A stretch of DNA of 64,000 nt from Falcatimonas sp. MSJ-15 (GTDB lineage: Bacteria; Bacillota; Clostridia; Lachnospirales; Lachnospiraceae). Under the pieces are notes generated by a model. That model had not been told where the DNA came from. It searched no databases and worked only from the letters and a program-made list of their open reading frames with translations. Position numbers and translations under genes: made by a program. The stretch's first letter is position 1. The number at the start of each line of letters is the position of its first letter. Positions 37,801-46,364 of this stretch are shown in pieces. Location: contig NZ_JAHLQC010000010.1 in assembly GCF_018918265.1 (NCBI RefSeq), positions 84,266-148,265 of the forward strand, written 5' to 3'.

Positions 37801-37850
37801 AACGCATATATCTCACTTGTTATTTTCCAAATGAGATATATGCGTCATTT
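37801..37850. terminator. Bidirectional terminator overlapping MBL coding end
   Basis: AACGCATATATCTCA and TGAGATATATGCGT form a perfect stem of about 14 bp. On the plus strand it is followed by CATTTTTATT. One arm encodes the last residues of the minus-strand MBL-fold gene. Confidence 0.8.
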
Positions 37851-38446
37851 TTATTACTGCTTTTATATATTTCTTTTAATTCATTTATAACTGATTCTTT
37901 ACTTTTGAAAAGTCCTTTTTGATGACTTAGCACGAACTTTTTTGTATCTATCTTATCAAGCGTTGCTATCTCTTCACTAAGAAGACTTCTATTATATACG
38001 ATTTGCCCCGCTTTCATAGTTGAGTATGTGGCATCTCCAAGAAGACATATCTCTCTATTAATGTTCATAGCTATACAGCCTTTTGCATGTGATGATGGAA
38101 GATATATTATATCTAGATTTAATTTTCCATCAGTTATCTCTAGTCTGTCAGATACAATCTCACTAAGCTCCTTATCTTTTTCATTCATATACTTAATTGT
38201 ATTCGCACTAGCATATATTTTTTCTTTATTAATCTTATCAATATTGCCCATATGATCTGGATGGAAATGAGATAATATCACGTTTACCATTTTGTCACCG
38301 TACGCACACAACACGTTTTTCACATCATTAAGACTCTTCTCACCGTTGCCTGTATCATACATATATACATTTTTCTCACCTTCGACAATAAATATATCAG
38401 CCGAAAGTGGTTCTGTGTAACTTCCGATATAATTTATAGCTGTCAT
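37820..38446 (-). CDS. MBL-fold metallo-hydrolase
   Basis: 208 aa from the ATG at 38446 (GGGTGA just upstream; the frame opens at a TTG at 38458). The metallo-beta-lactamase signature HFHPDHMGN is at about residue 60, with a downstream metal-ligand histidine in SSHAKGC and aspartate in CLLGDATYS. Zinc-dependent hydrolase, substrate unknown. The last eight codons form one arm of the terminator hairpin shared with the convergent gene. Confidence 0.87.
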   Translation of the reverse strand: MTAINYIGSYTEPLSADIFIVEGEKNVYMYDTGNGEKSLNDVKNVLCAYGDKMVNVILSHFHPDHMGNIDKINKEKIYASANTIKYMNEKDKELSEIVSDRLEITDGKLNLDIIYLPSSHAKGCIAMNINREICLLGDATYSTMKAGQIVYNRSLLSEEIATLDKIDTKKFVLSHQKGLFKSKESVINELKEIYKSSNKNDAYISFGK

Positions 38447-38469
38447 ACATTCACCCAACCTTATTTTAA

Positions 38470-38511
38470 AAATCTCCCAAAACCAGCTTTTTATCTGCTT
38501 TGGGAGATTTT
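38470..38511. terminator. Terminator between MBL gene and exported-protein gene
   Basis: AAATCTCCCAAA and TTTGGGAGATTT pair perfectly and are flanked by A and T runs on both sides. It follows the minus-strand exported-protein gene. Confidence 0.85.
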
Positions 38512-38540
38512 TACACCTTAATTATATTATAATGGTCTTA

Positions 38541-39695
38541 CTAGAATCCATATCTAAACACACTATTATTCTTATCATATACGATAACTTTACCGCATAT
38601 TCCATACTGTGCAAGTACACTATTATAACCATAATCTCCATCAAGGTAATAATATATGTCTCCTGTATTTGCTCCATTACTGTTACATTCAAGATCTCCT
38701 GCAAATCCTGTATTAACATTCATATCCATAATTGTAAATGTTCCATACGCAACAAGTCCAATCTCCATCTTCACACCTGTCTTCATTGTTGCATCTACAC
38801 CATAAGTAAATTCTCCAGGTGTATAGTTGCATACGAATCTTGTATTAGTTCCGTCATAATCAACTCCACATTCTCCTGATACATAATATGTTACATACGC
38901 ACTTCCGTCTGCCTCATATACAAGATCAAGGTTAAGGTATGCTGTAAACATTCCATTAGCGAATGTATATGGAAGTCTTACAAGCGGTATCTCTCCTGCC
39001 TTTGCACATTTTACTGACAGATTGTGAAATGTAAGTTTATTATCTGCTACAAGTCTTAACTTCTGTATTCCTGATGTGTTAAAAGCAATGTCATATTCTA
39101 ATTCCGGTGCAAGCACTATATCTCCGTTAATGCTTCCTATTCCTTCAATATCTCTGTTAATGTTAAGTGTAAGTTTAGTTAATTCTGCTGTTCCTTTTTT
39201 GCCAAAAGAAAACATTCCAAGAAGTCCTCTGCTTCTTACATTGTCTGACTGAACAGATGCAATACTTACTCCATCCATAGTAACTATATCTGATGGATTA
39301 ACATACGCTGTACCACTTACTGATACACTTTTTAATACATCAAAGATATTATCTGCTTCCTTACCTGTTACTATGTATCCGTCACCATCTGCATTCTCTT
39401 CAAGTCCTGTTACTTCAAGTGCCTTGCTCTCTCCGTTGTCATCCTTAACAACTACAATACTTCCATCTGACAGATTTTCTTCTTTTACACTGCTTTCAGA
39501 CAGAACAAAGCTTGTATCATCAAGCATCTGATATTGTGAATCTGATGCAACATCTGTTACAACTCCCTGTTCATATACTATCTGCTCTTTCGCTACCTCT
39601 GCCTGGTCTGCAAATACTGTATTTCCCATTACGCCTACTGTAACCATTACAGCTGCCAGTGTTATCCCTGTTGCCATTAGTACTTTTTTCTTCAT
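38541..39695 (-). CDS. Exported protein of unknown function
   Basis: 384 aa from the ATG at 39695 (AAGAG at 9 bp). The N-terminal signal peptide (KKKVLMATGITLAAVMVTVGVMGNTVFA) is cleaved near AQA-like FADQ. The mature protein has an acidic N-terminal part with short beta repeats (VVTDVASDS, VVVKDDNGES) and a C-terminal beta-rich domain (TAELTKLTLNINRDIEG...GKVIVYDKNNSVFRYGF) with two widely spaced cysteines. I see no anchor motif. Family not recognised; probably secreted or cell-wall associated. Confidence 0.75.
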   Translation of the reverse strand: MKKKVLMATGITLAAVMVTVGVMGNTVFADQAEVAKEQIVYEQGVVTDVASDSQYQMLDDTSFVLSESSVKEENLSDGSIVVVKDDNGESKALEVTGLEENADGDGYIVTGKEADNIFDVLKSVSVSGTAYVNPSDIVTMDGVSIASVQSDNVRSRGLLGMFSFGKKGTAELTKLTLNINRDIEGIGSINGDIVLAPELEYDIAFNTSGIQKLRLVADNKLTFHNLSVKCAKAGEIPLVRLPYTFANGMFTAYLNLDLVYEADGSAYVTYYVSGECGVDYDGTNTRFVCNYTPGEFTYGVDATMKTGVKMEIGLVAYGTFTIMDMNVNTGFAGDLECNSNGANTGDIYYYLDGDYGYNSVLAQYGICGKVIVYDKNNSVFRYGF

Positions 39696-39959
39696 ATAAA
39701 ACATCTCTTTTCTAATAAAATATTGCTACTTATTTGTGCAATTTATTATTGCAAACCAAGTAATTATTCCATTATTTTACCATATTTTTGTGAAATAGCA
39801 ACAAAAACTTTCATTTTTGTAATTATTTTTAGTGTTATTTTACAAAAAATTCATATTATTTTTTTATTAATGCATACCGATGTCTTAATTTGTTTTTACA
39901 GTTTTCTACAAAGCCTTTTATTCACTATTATTACTGATTATATATAAAATACCGTTTTC

Positions 39960-40748
39960 TTATTGCTTATCTGTGTCTATATCTCTCTTTCCGACTGCAA
40001 GTACAGCTATATCACCATCAACTTGTCTGACCGGAAGATGTATTCCGTATATTTTTTGTATAACTTCTTCATCAATAACTTCTTTTGGCTTTCCCTGTAT
40101 AAGGATATGTCCTTCCTTAAGTCCTATAATCTCATCTCCATAATGTACAGCCTGATTAATATCATGAAGAATCATTGCTATTGTCATTCCATATCTCTTA
40201 TTAAGTTCTTTTACCAGTTCGAGTATCTCAACCTGATATCTTATATCAAGATAAGTAGTGGGTTCATCAAGAAATAATATATCTGTATCCTGACATAGTG
40301 CCATTGCGATAAATGCTCTTTGTCTCTGGCCTCCTGATAATTCATTTATCTGTCTGTCTTTCACTTCGTCAAGTCCTGTTACACTTATCACCCAGTCTAT
40401 CTTCTTATCATCATCTGCCATCTTTATACAGCTTATCTTTCTATGTGGTATTCTCCCATATTCTACAAGTTGTCTTACTGTTATATCTGATCCCTCATTA
40501 CCACTTTGATGCACAATCGCAACCTGTTTTGCAAATTCTTTTAACGGGATATATCTTATATTCTTATCTCCAAGTACTATCTTACCGGATGTCGGAACCA
40601 GATTTCTTGTCATTAATTTAAAAAGTGTTGATTTACCACATCCATTCGCTCCTATAATTGTTGTTATTTTTCCTTCTTTTAGAGAAAAAGATATTTTATC
40701 TAATATTTTCGTCTTACCATATGAGAATGATATTTCCTTAACGTCCAT
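39960..40748 (-). CDS. ABC transporter ATPase (FecE/HmuV-like)
   Basis: 262 aa. Walker A GANGCGKSTLFKL (about 33-45), signature ELSGGQRQRAFIAMAL, Walker B ILFLDEPTTYLD and a switch histidine (MILHDINQ). This is the siderophore/haem/cobalamin class of import ATPase. It overlaps the permease gene by 11 bp and is last in the NEAT operon, so haem or an iron complex is the likely substrate. AAAGGAG precedes the ATG. Confidence 0.92.
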   Translation of the reverse strand: MDVKEISFSYGKTKILDKISFSLKEGKITTIIGANGCGKSTLFKLMTRNLVPTSGKIVLGDKNIRYIPLKEFAKQVAIVHQSGNEGSDITVRQLVEYGRIPHRKISCIKMADDDKKIDWVISVTGLDEVKDRQINELSGGQRQRAFIAMALCQDTDILFLDEPTTYLDIRYQVEILELVKELNKRYGMTIAMILHDINQAVHYGDEIIGLKEGHILIQGKPKEVIDEEVIQKIYGIHLPVRQVDGDIAVLAVGKRDIDTDKQ

Positions 40749-41919
40749 AGTTTTTCTCCTTTCTAAGCAGCATTATAAAAGACGGTCCTCCAATAACTGC
40801 CATTATTATTCCCGGTGATATCTCGTATGGCATTGCTATTGTTCTGCCAAGCGTGTCTGCAAGAAGAAATACGAACGAACCAAGTATCATCGAATATGGT
40901 ATAAGCACTTTATGATTATTGCCAACAATAAGTCTTCCTATATGCGGTACAATTAGTCCAAGGAATGATATAGCTCCTGCAAATGCTGTTGCCACTCCTG
41001 CTAAAAATACAGCTATAAAGCTTACTATTATTCTAATTCTGTTAACATTAATTCCAAGTCCTCTTACTGTCTCATCCTTAAGTATCAGTATGTTACATAT
41101 ACTAAAAGTAAGTAATGCTATTATAAGTCCCGGGATTGCGTATACTATAATCGTCTTAACATCTGTCCATGTCTTAAGTGTGACATTGCCATCTGTTATA
41201 GATGCCACTCCACTAAGTGTACTTCCTGCCATCGCTTCAAAGCCCTGTGTAAATCCACTAAATACTGCTTCGACTGCAATTCCTACAAGTATTATTCTTA
41301 TTGGTGTAAGACCATTCTGCCATGACAACATATATACCATAATGAAAGCTACGCATGCTCCAACTACACAAAATAATGGTTTTTGATAATATATTGCCGG
41401 AAAGAATGAGCTTACAATGACTCCTGCGAATCCTGCACCACTTGTAACACCTATTATTCCCGGATCTGCAAGTGGATTCTTAAGTACTGCCTGAAGAAGT
41501 GTTCCTGCTGTAGCTAGTGCTGCACCTGCTGTCATAGATACTATTATTCTTGGAAAGCGCAAATCATATATTATTGCAATATCATGATCATATTCTACAA
41601 ATAGTCCTCTAAACAGTTTTATAAATCCTGTATCAATACTTCCTGCAAGTACAGATATGAATATTAATGCTATATGTAATATAATAAGTATAGCAAATGC
41701 AGTTGTAATCCTTATTATTCCTTTCTTTTTTAAAGCTGACTTTTTGATTTCATTTTTCTTTGCTTCTGCTTTATTTATCTCTGCTTTCTTTATTTCATTT
41801 TTCTTTGCTTCTGCTTTATTTATTTCCACTTTCTTTATTTCATTTTTCTTTGTTTCCACTTTCTTAATTTCTGCTTTTTCTAATTTAAAAATCTTTGCTC
41901 CTGTATTTTCTTTATCCAT
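40738..41919 (-). CDS. FecCD-type ABC permease with lysine-rich repeat tail
   Basis: 393 aa, about 60 longer than usual because of a charged N-terminal extension. Residues 16-60 are three copies of a 15-residue Lys/Glu repeat (for example AEAKKNEIKKAEINK). The rest is the FecCD fold with nine to ten membrane segments, including SMTAGAALATAGTLLQAVLKNPLADPGIIG and FLGLIVPHIGRLIVG. It forms the membrane channel for an iron or haem complex with the neighbouring binding protein and ATPase. The extension should be cytoplasmic and strongly basic. Confidence 0.92.
   Translation of the reverse strand: MDKENTGAKIFKLEKAEIKKVETKKNEIKKVEINKAEAKKNEIKKAEINKAEAKKNEIKKSALKKKGIIRITTAFAILIILHIALIFISVLAGSIDTGFIKLFRGLFVEYDHDIAIIYDLRFPRIIVSMTAGAALATAGTLLQAVLKNPLADPGIIGVTSGAGFAGVIVSSFFPAIYYQKPLFCVVGACVAFIMVYMLSWQNGLTPIRIILVGIAVEAVFSGFTQGFEAMAGSTLSGVASITDGNVTLKTWTDVKTIIVYAIPGLIIALLTFSICNILILKDETVRGLGINVNRIRIIVSFIAVFLAGVATAFAGAISFLGLIVPHIGRLIVGNNHKVLIPYSMILGSFVFLLADTLGRTIAMPYEISPGIIMAVIGGPSFIMLLRKEKNYGR
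41740..41874 (-). repeat. 45-bp in-frame coding repeats in permease gene
   Basis: Three head-to-tail 45-bp units encode (A/V)EI(N/K)KxExKKNEIKK. The second and third are nearly identical, indicating recent duplication. Confidence 0.85.
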
Positions 41920-42081
41920 CTCTTTATTTCCCTATTTTTGTATTTTGCATTCTGTAATGTGTATTTTACATTTCATAATGTATATTTTGCATTTTGTTAA
42001 CCAAAAGTATATATAAATATATACAATGCACCTAACAATCTTCTTTATATATCACTTAACAGTTTTTTCTAGCTGTTACTT

Positions 42082-43014
42082 TTAGTAGAATATATCTTCT
42101 AACACATTTAGTGCTTCTTTATATTCAAATGTTGCACTCATTCCAAAGTATTCGCTTGGGAGATCATATACTTTTCCATTTTTTACTGCTTCAAAATGAC
42201 TCCATATATCATTAGTTGCAAATTCCTCGCTAAACATCTCCATAACCGAATCCGGCATTGCATGTGCAGTTCTTAATATTATGTCCGGATTCTGAAGCAG
42301 CATATCTTCTGCATTAACATTAAGGAATTCTTTATCTGTGCCTGCATATACATTAATTCCTCCGGCAAGTTCTACAAGGCTTCCGGCATAAGAATTCTCA
42401 GTTGCCACTACATAAGAACCCGGAAGTCCCATAAGCACAAGAACTCTTGGTCCTTCTTTTCCTTCATGATTCTTAGTATATTCATTATAAAAATCCTCAA
42501 ATTCACTGATTAATTCCTGTGCTTTATCTTCTCTTCCTATAAGTGCTCCAAATTCTTCTATTGATTTGTACATTCCTGTAACACTCTTTAGATTAAAAAA
42601 GGCATACGAAAGTCCTGCTGCTTCATATTTTGGCTGCAGATCACTTATAAGTGATGACGGACTTAATACATAATCAGGTGCTATCTGTCTTAGAACCTCT
42701 ATGTCAGGTGACATAGGCGAACCTATTACTGTCGCATCAGGATGTGTTGCGGCAATGTCTGATATCTGACTTTTTGGTACTGCTATTGGACTTATTCCCA
42801 TTCTGTCACATATCTGAGTTATCGCTACGCTTGTTGTTGCAACACGCACATCATTAGTCTGCGTTGCCGCTTTCACTTCTTCACTCTTATTCGGATGTTG
42901 ATTAACACAGCCGGTAACATTAATTATAATAAGTAATAATAATATACTTAAATGTATTTTTTTCTTAGCAAAAACTTTACTCAATCTATTACTTAACTTC
43001 TGTACTTTCATCAT
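42082..43014 (-). CDS. Iron/haem ABC transporter binding lipoprotein
   Basis: 310 aa. Signal segment IHLSILLLLIIINVTGCVNQ with lipobox Cys near residue 36, then a class III (FecB/BtuF/IsdE-like) binding domain: VRVATTSVAITQICDRMGI, IAPDYVLSPSSLI, VLVLMGLPGSYVVATENSYAGSLVELAGG. It binds the substrate on the outer membrane face and delivers it to the FecCD-type permease. Start overlaps the 3' end of the Shp-like gene by 26 bp. Ligand inferred from the NEAT neighbours. Confidence 0.88.
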   Translation of the reverse strand: MMKVQKLSNRLSKVFAKKKIHLSILLLLIIINVTGCVNQHPNKSEEVKAATQTNDVRVATTSVAITQICDRMGISPIAVPKSQISDIAATHPDATVIGSPMSPDIEVLRQIAPDYVLSPSSLISDLQPKYEAAGLSYAFFNLKSVTGMYKSIEEFGALIGREDKAQELISEFEDFYNEYTKNHEGKEGPRVLVLMGLPGSYVVATENSYAGSLVELAGGINVYAGTDKEFLNVNAEDMLLQNPDIILRTAHAMPDSVMEMFSEEFATNDIWSHFEAVKNGKVYDLPSEYFGMSATFEYKEALNVLEDIFY

Positions 43015-43972
43015 CTTTTTTCCTCTTTTTCTCTATTTTGTAATTAGCACATACTTTAAAGAGAAGTTTTAGTATTACTCCACCTGTTATAACTGATGCT
43101 GTCATTACTAGAAAAAGATAGAGCCAGAACTGTCTGTTTACTTGTATATAAGAACCTGTTTTAATGGTTTTTGTATTATTCTCTTGTGCTGCCTTAACCT
43201 CATTTTCATTTTTAAGTTTCTCATCATTTGCCGCCTGGTTTTCTTGTGCTTCTTTAATAAGCTCATCTATATCACTATTTTGTGTAGTCGGGTTTCCTTC
43301 TCCTGTTATAAGTCCGGTTTCTTCTGCGATAGCTTTTTTGGCACTGTCTGCACTATCTTCACTATCGCTAAGAGTATCTTCCTTGGTACCTTCACCTGCA
43401 TTACTATCAGATACATCTTCTATCAAACTGTCAAAAGGAGTCTGGTTTCCATCTGTATATGATGATGCTGTTGCAAAAAATACTACACTCCTTCCCATCG
43501 GTGTGACATATGCACTTACTCTTATTATCCCATCTCTGCCTGCCATTAATAATCTATAATCTTTGGTAGTACTTGTAGATGAAAGTTCTGTAACTTGTGT
43601 ATTACTATAAGCCGAATCTCCATTCTTTTGTACTGCAAAGTTCACATCTGTTATATTATCCATCATTGCCATTCTTACTGTCATATATACATTACCGGCA
43701 CTATCAGTTTCCACAAGTGCAGGACTTAGAAGTACATTCGCAACCATTCCCTGGCCTATCGCTTCACCAGCTTCTCCACCTGAGTCTTCAATAGTTCCTG
43801 TGCGTGGATGCCTATATGTAATGCTTAATGTAGCTGTCTCACATTTAACTGCCGCATACACACTCATAATATTATTATAGTTTCCAATATTTTCTGTTAA
43901 TCCCATTCCTATCGTTATACATAACACGATAACACATGCTATTAGTTTCCTTATTTTTCTACTTTTTTTCAT
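42989..43972 (-). CDS. Shp-like haem-binding surface protein
   Basis: 327 aa. Signal peptide (KLIACVIVLCITIGMGL), an extracellular beta domain of about 125 residues, an acidic Ser/Asp/Glu linker, then a C-terminal membrane segment (FWLYLFLVMTASVITGGVILKLL) and basic tail, so it is anchored by a helix rather than sortase. The domain (VYMTVRMAMMDNITDVNF, YVTPMGRSVVFFATASS) resembles the streptococcal haem-transfer protein Shp, including methionine-rich strands; Shp binds haem through two methionines. Position directly before the binding lipoprotein fits relay of haem to the importer. Domain assignment is tentative. Confidence 0.6.
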   Translation of the reverse strand: MKKSRKIRKLIACVIVLCITIGMGLTENIGNYNNIMSVYAAVKCETATLSITYRHPRTGTIEDSGGEAGEAIGQGMVANVLLSPALVETDSAGNVYMTVRMAMMDNITDVNFAVQKNGDSAYSNTQVTELSSTSTTKDYRLLMAGRDGIIRVSAYVTPMGRSVVFFATASSYTDGNQTPFDSLIEDVSDSNAGEGTKEDTLSDSEDSADSAKKAIAEETGLITGEGNPTTQNSDIDELIKEAQENQAANDEKLKNENEVKAAQENNTKTIKTGSYIQVNRQFWLYLFLVMTASVITGGVILKLLFKVCANYKIEKKRKKDDESTEVK

Positions 43973-43983
43973 AATTAATCCTC

Positions 43984-44080
43984 TCTGTATCTGTTACTAA
44001 TTCCATATATATTGCTAGTCTCGTATATATTGCCAATTCTGTCTATATGTTATTAATTCTGTCTATATCCATTCTCATGC
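43984..44080. repeat. Degenerate 18-20 bp repeats
   Basis: TTACTAATTC-like cores at 43994, 44012, 44030 and 44050 (spacing 18, 18, 20) in the AT-rich spacer between the Shp-like and NEAT genes. Poorly conserved. Confidence 0.45.
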
Positions 44081-44219
44081 ATCTTACATTATTTTTTATA
44101 TATGCGATATTATCTATGGCTTTAGTCACTTGCAATCGCATAATGTATAATAATCAGTTTCAGCCTTTCTATATGCAAAAAATATTAGATTATAGGCTTA
44201 TATCACTTATAATTATCTT

Positions 44220-46031
44220 CTATAATCTATATAATCTTCGTCTCTTACTATAATATGTAATCCCTGCAATACCGCCTGTTATCAACACTGTAAGAATTAT
44301 AATTATCATAGATATTACAATACCAAGTTTTGATGCTTCTCTAAGTGTTATATTATTAGAATATTCTGCCGCATTGACTTCACTATTATATTCATCTGAG
44401 TTTCCTTTATTACCACCTTGTATAGCATTAGACAAATTGCCTGATTGGCTATTATTTAATGTATTTTTTAGTTCACTATCAGTTGTGTTATTAGCCATCA
44501 AGTTTCCTTGTGGTGTAAGTGTACCAGTTGTTGCAGTAAGGTTTCCTGACACGCTTGCTGTTATGTCAGTTGTAACATCTGAATCGCCTGTTGCAACATC
44601 ACTTCCACTATTATTCTGATTACTGCCACTTACCCCACTCCAATCTATTTTTAATCGAAATCTCTGTACTGCCATTGCAAGATTTATCTTCTCCATATAT
44701 GCCACACCTGCTGTTACTAATTGATATTCTCCTGCATCATTAAGCCTGAATGTAAAACCATCATATTCTCCCTCATTATATACACTGGCTCTTATGCCAT
44801 TATATTCAAGAAATGTCATCTCACTTTTTTTAAAATATACTGTAAGTGTGTATATTCCATTATTAACATTTATTTTTGCCTGATTTTTCATATATGATGA
44901 TGCCATGCTCTTCTCATTAACATTTTCTTTATATGCACTTATATTAACCATATAATCACCATTAATATATGTACCTGCATTATTGTATGTATTGTTATTC
45001 TGACTATTTTCATTACTGCCTTCGTTATTGCCTGAATTATTCTGATTATTATTAGTATTATTCCCATTATTGTCATTATCTGTGTTGTCGCCTGAATTGT
45101 CATATCCGGAATAACCAGATAGTTCAAGCCTTATCCTTGCTTTCTGTGTTCCAAATCCTGCTGCCATCTGCTCCATCGGAATTACCATAACAGTAACAGG
45201 CAATGTATCCGTAAGTTTTTGCAGATTTATAACATGTGTATCATACATCTCTCCATCTATCTCTTTTACATTCTCTTTTTTTACTAATCTTTCACCATTG
45301 TAATTAATATATTCAACTGCCTGAACACCAGATGCTTTGTCATACCAGTGTTTTATATATATAGTAAGTGTATAATCATTTTGATTTTTAGTAATCTCTG
45401 CTTTTTGATATGCATAATCATTAAGTACACTCTTATTATCTAATGTCTCCTGAAGTACAGTAATTGGTATTTCTGTACTACTGCTGTCATCTTTATTATT
45501 ATTGTTGTCACTATTATCATTCTTATTATCATCGCTATTATTATTGTCATTTTTATCTTCAGTAACATCAATATGCATATTTATATGAAATACATAATCT
45601 GTTATCTTTGAATATATCTTATAAGTATAATCATTCTGTCCCTTTGTATATGGAAGTTCATAGTAATCCCATTCTCCATTATCATATTGTGTTCCGCTGC
45701 TTTTTACCGGATTATATGTCTTTCCTTTGTAACTAATCTTTCCAAGCCCTTTATAATATACAATAAGCTTATCTCCATCTATTATTGCATCTTCATAAAA
45801 AAATATATCTCCTGTATCAAATGGATCTTTGCTAAGTATCTCATTATCAATTGTTGCATGAATTCTCTTAGCCAAACCATCTGCAGCCCATATAGTCATT
45901 GTCCCCATTCCTATGTCTGTAAAAGAATTATTACTATCTTTATAAAATATTGTATATGTGTTACATGTCCACATAGTAATAATTATTGCGAGTATCTTGC
46001 ATACATACCCTGACTTCTTATTTTTCTTCAC
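44220..46031 (-). CDS. Multi-NEAT surface protein, membrane anchored
   Basis: 603 aa from a GTG at 46031 (GGGAG at 7 bp; another GTG lies at 46037). N-terminal signal/anchor (VCKILAIIITMWTCNTYTIF), then three NEAT-like domains near residues 45-165, 195-310 and 355-470. The third is clearest: NISAYKENVNEKSMASSY, QAKINVNNGIYTLTVYFKK, and strand 8 VAYMEKINLAMAVQRFRLKI. Asn/Asp-rich low-complexity linkers separate them. A C-terminal membrane helix (LGIVISMIIIILTVLITGG) and RRRLYRL tail anchor it. NEAT domains capture haem or haemoproteins. In domains 2 and 3 the usual tyrosine motif is replaced by methionines (MEQM, MEKINLAM). Confidence 0.75.
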   Translation of the reverse strand: MKKNKKSGYVCKILAIIITMWTCNTYTIFYKDSNNSFTDIGMGTMTIWAADGLAKRIHATIDNEILSKDPFDTGDIFFYEDAIIDGDKLIVYYKGLGKISYKGKTYNPVKSSGTQYDNGEWDYYELPYTKGQNDYTYKIYSKITDYVFHINMHIDVTEDKNDNNNSDDNKNDNSDNNNNKDDSSSTEIPITVLQETLDNKSVLNDYAYQKAEITKNQNDYTLTIYIKHWYDKASGVQAVEYINYNGERLVKKENVKEIDGEMYDTHVINLQKLTDTLPVTVMVIPMEQMAAGFGTQKARIRLELSGYSGYDNSGDNTDNDNNGNNTNNNQNNSGNNEGSNENSQNNNTYNNAGTYINGDYMVNISAYKENVNEKSMASSYMKNQAKINVNNGIYTLTVYFKKSEMTFLEYNGIRASVYNEGEYDGFTFRLNDAGEYQLVTAGVAYMEKINLAMAVQRFRLKIDWSGVSGSNQNNSGSDVATGDSDVTTDITASVSGNLTATTGTLTPQGNLMANNTTDSELKNTLNNSQSGNLSNAIQGGNKGNSDEYNSEVNAAEYSNNITLREASKLGIVISMIIIILTVLITGGIAGITYYSKRRRLYRL

Positions 46032-46037
46032 AATCAC

Positions 46038-46196
46038 ACTCCCTTTCCTTTTCTCTTTTTATCCTTTCTCTCTTTTATATTTTCTTTTTTTGTTTTTCCT
46101 TTTTTATATTTTTTATCTTTTCTTTTTTTGTCTTTTCTTTTTTGTCTTTTCGCTTCTTTACTTTTTTCTTCTTCATCTTTTTTAAGTAAAAAATCT
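46038..46196 (-). other. Near-pure purine leader upstream of the NEAT gene
   Basis: About 150 bases that are almost entirely A and G on the transcript strand, in short AAAAGA-type steps, running into the ribosome site of the NEAT gene. The rest of 46032-46364 holds a terminator and no gene. It is probably an unstructured leader. Confidence 0.5.
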
Positions 46197-46246
46197 CTAC
46201 ATTTTCTTCTCATATTTGTATTGTAATCTTATGCACAATTAATAAA

Positions 46247-46275
46247 GTTCCACCACCAGCCTGGTGGCGGAACCT
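46247..46275 (-). terminator. Terminator between the two NEAT genes
   Basis: GTTCCGCCACC and GGTGGTGGAAC (minus strand) form an 11-bp stem with one mismatch, followed by TTTATT. It would limit read-through from the upstream NEAT gene. Confidence 0.75.
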
Positions 46276-46364
46276 GTATGATCATGTATATTTTTATTAC
46301 CTGCATAGCAAAAGCATACCATATAATAATATGCTTACTTATATATCATCTTATATCAAGTGTA

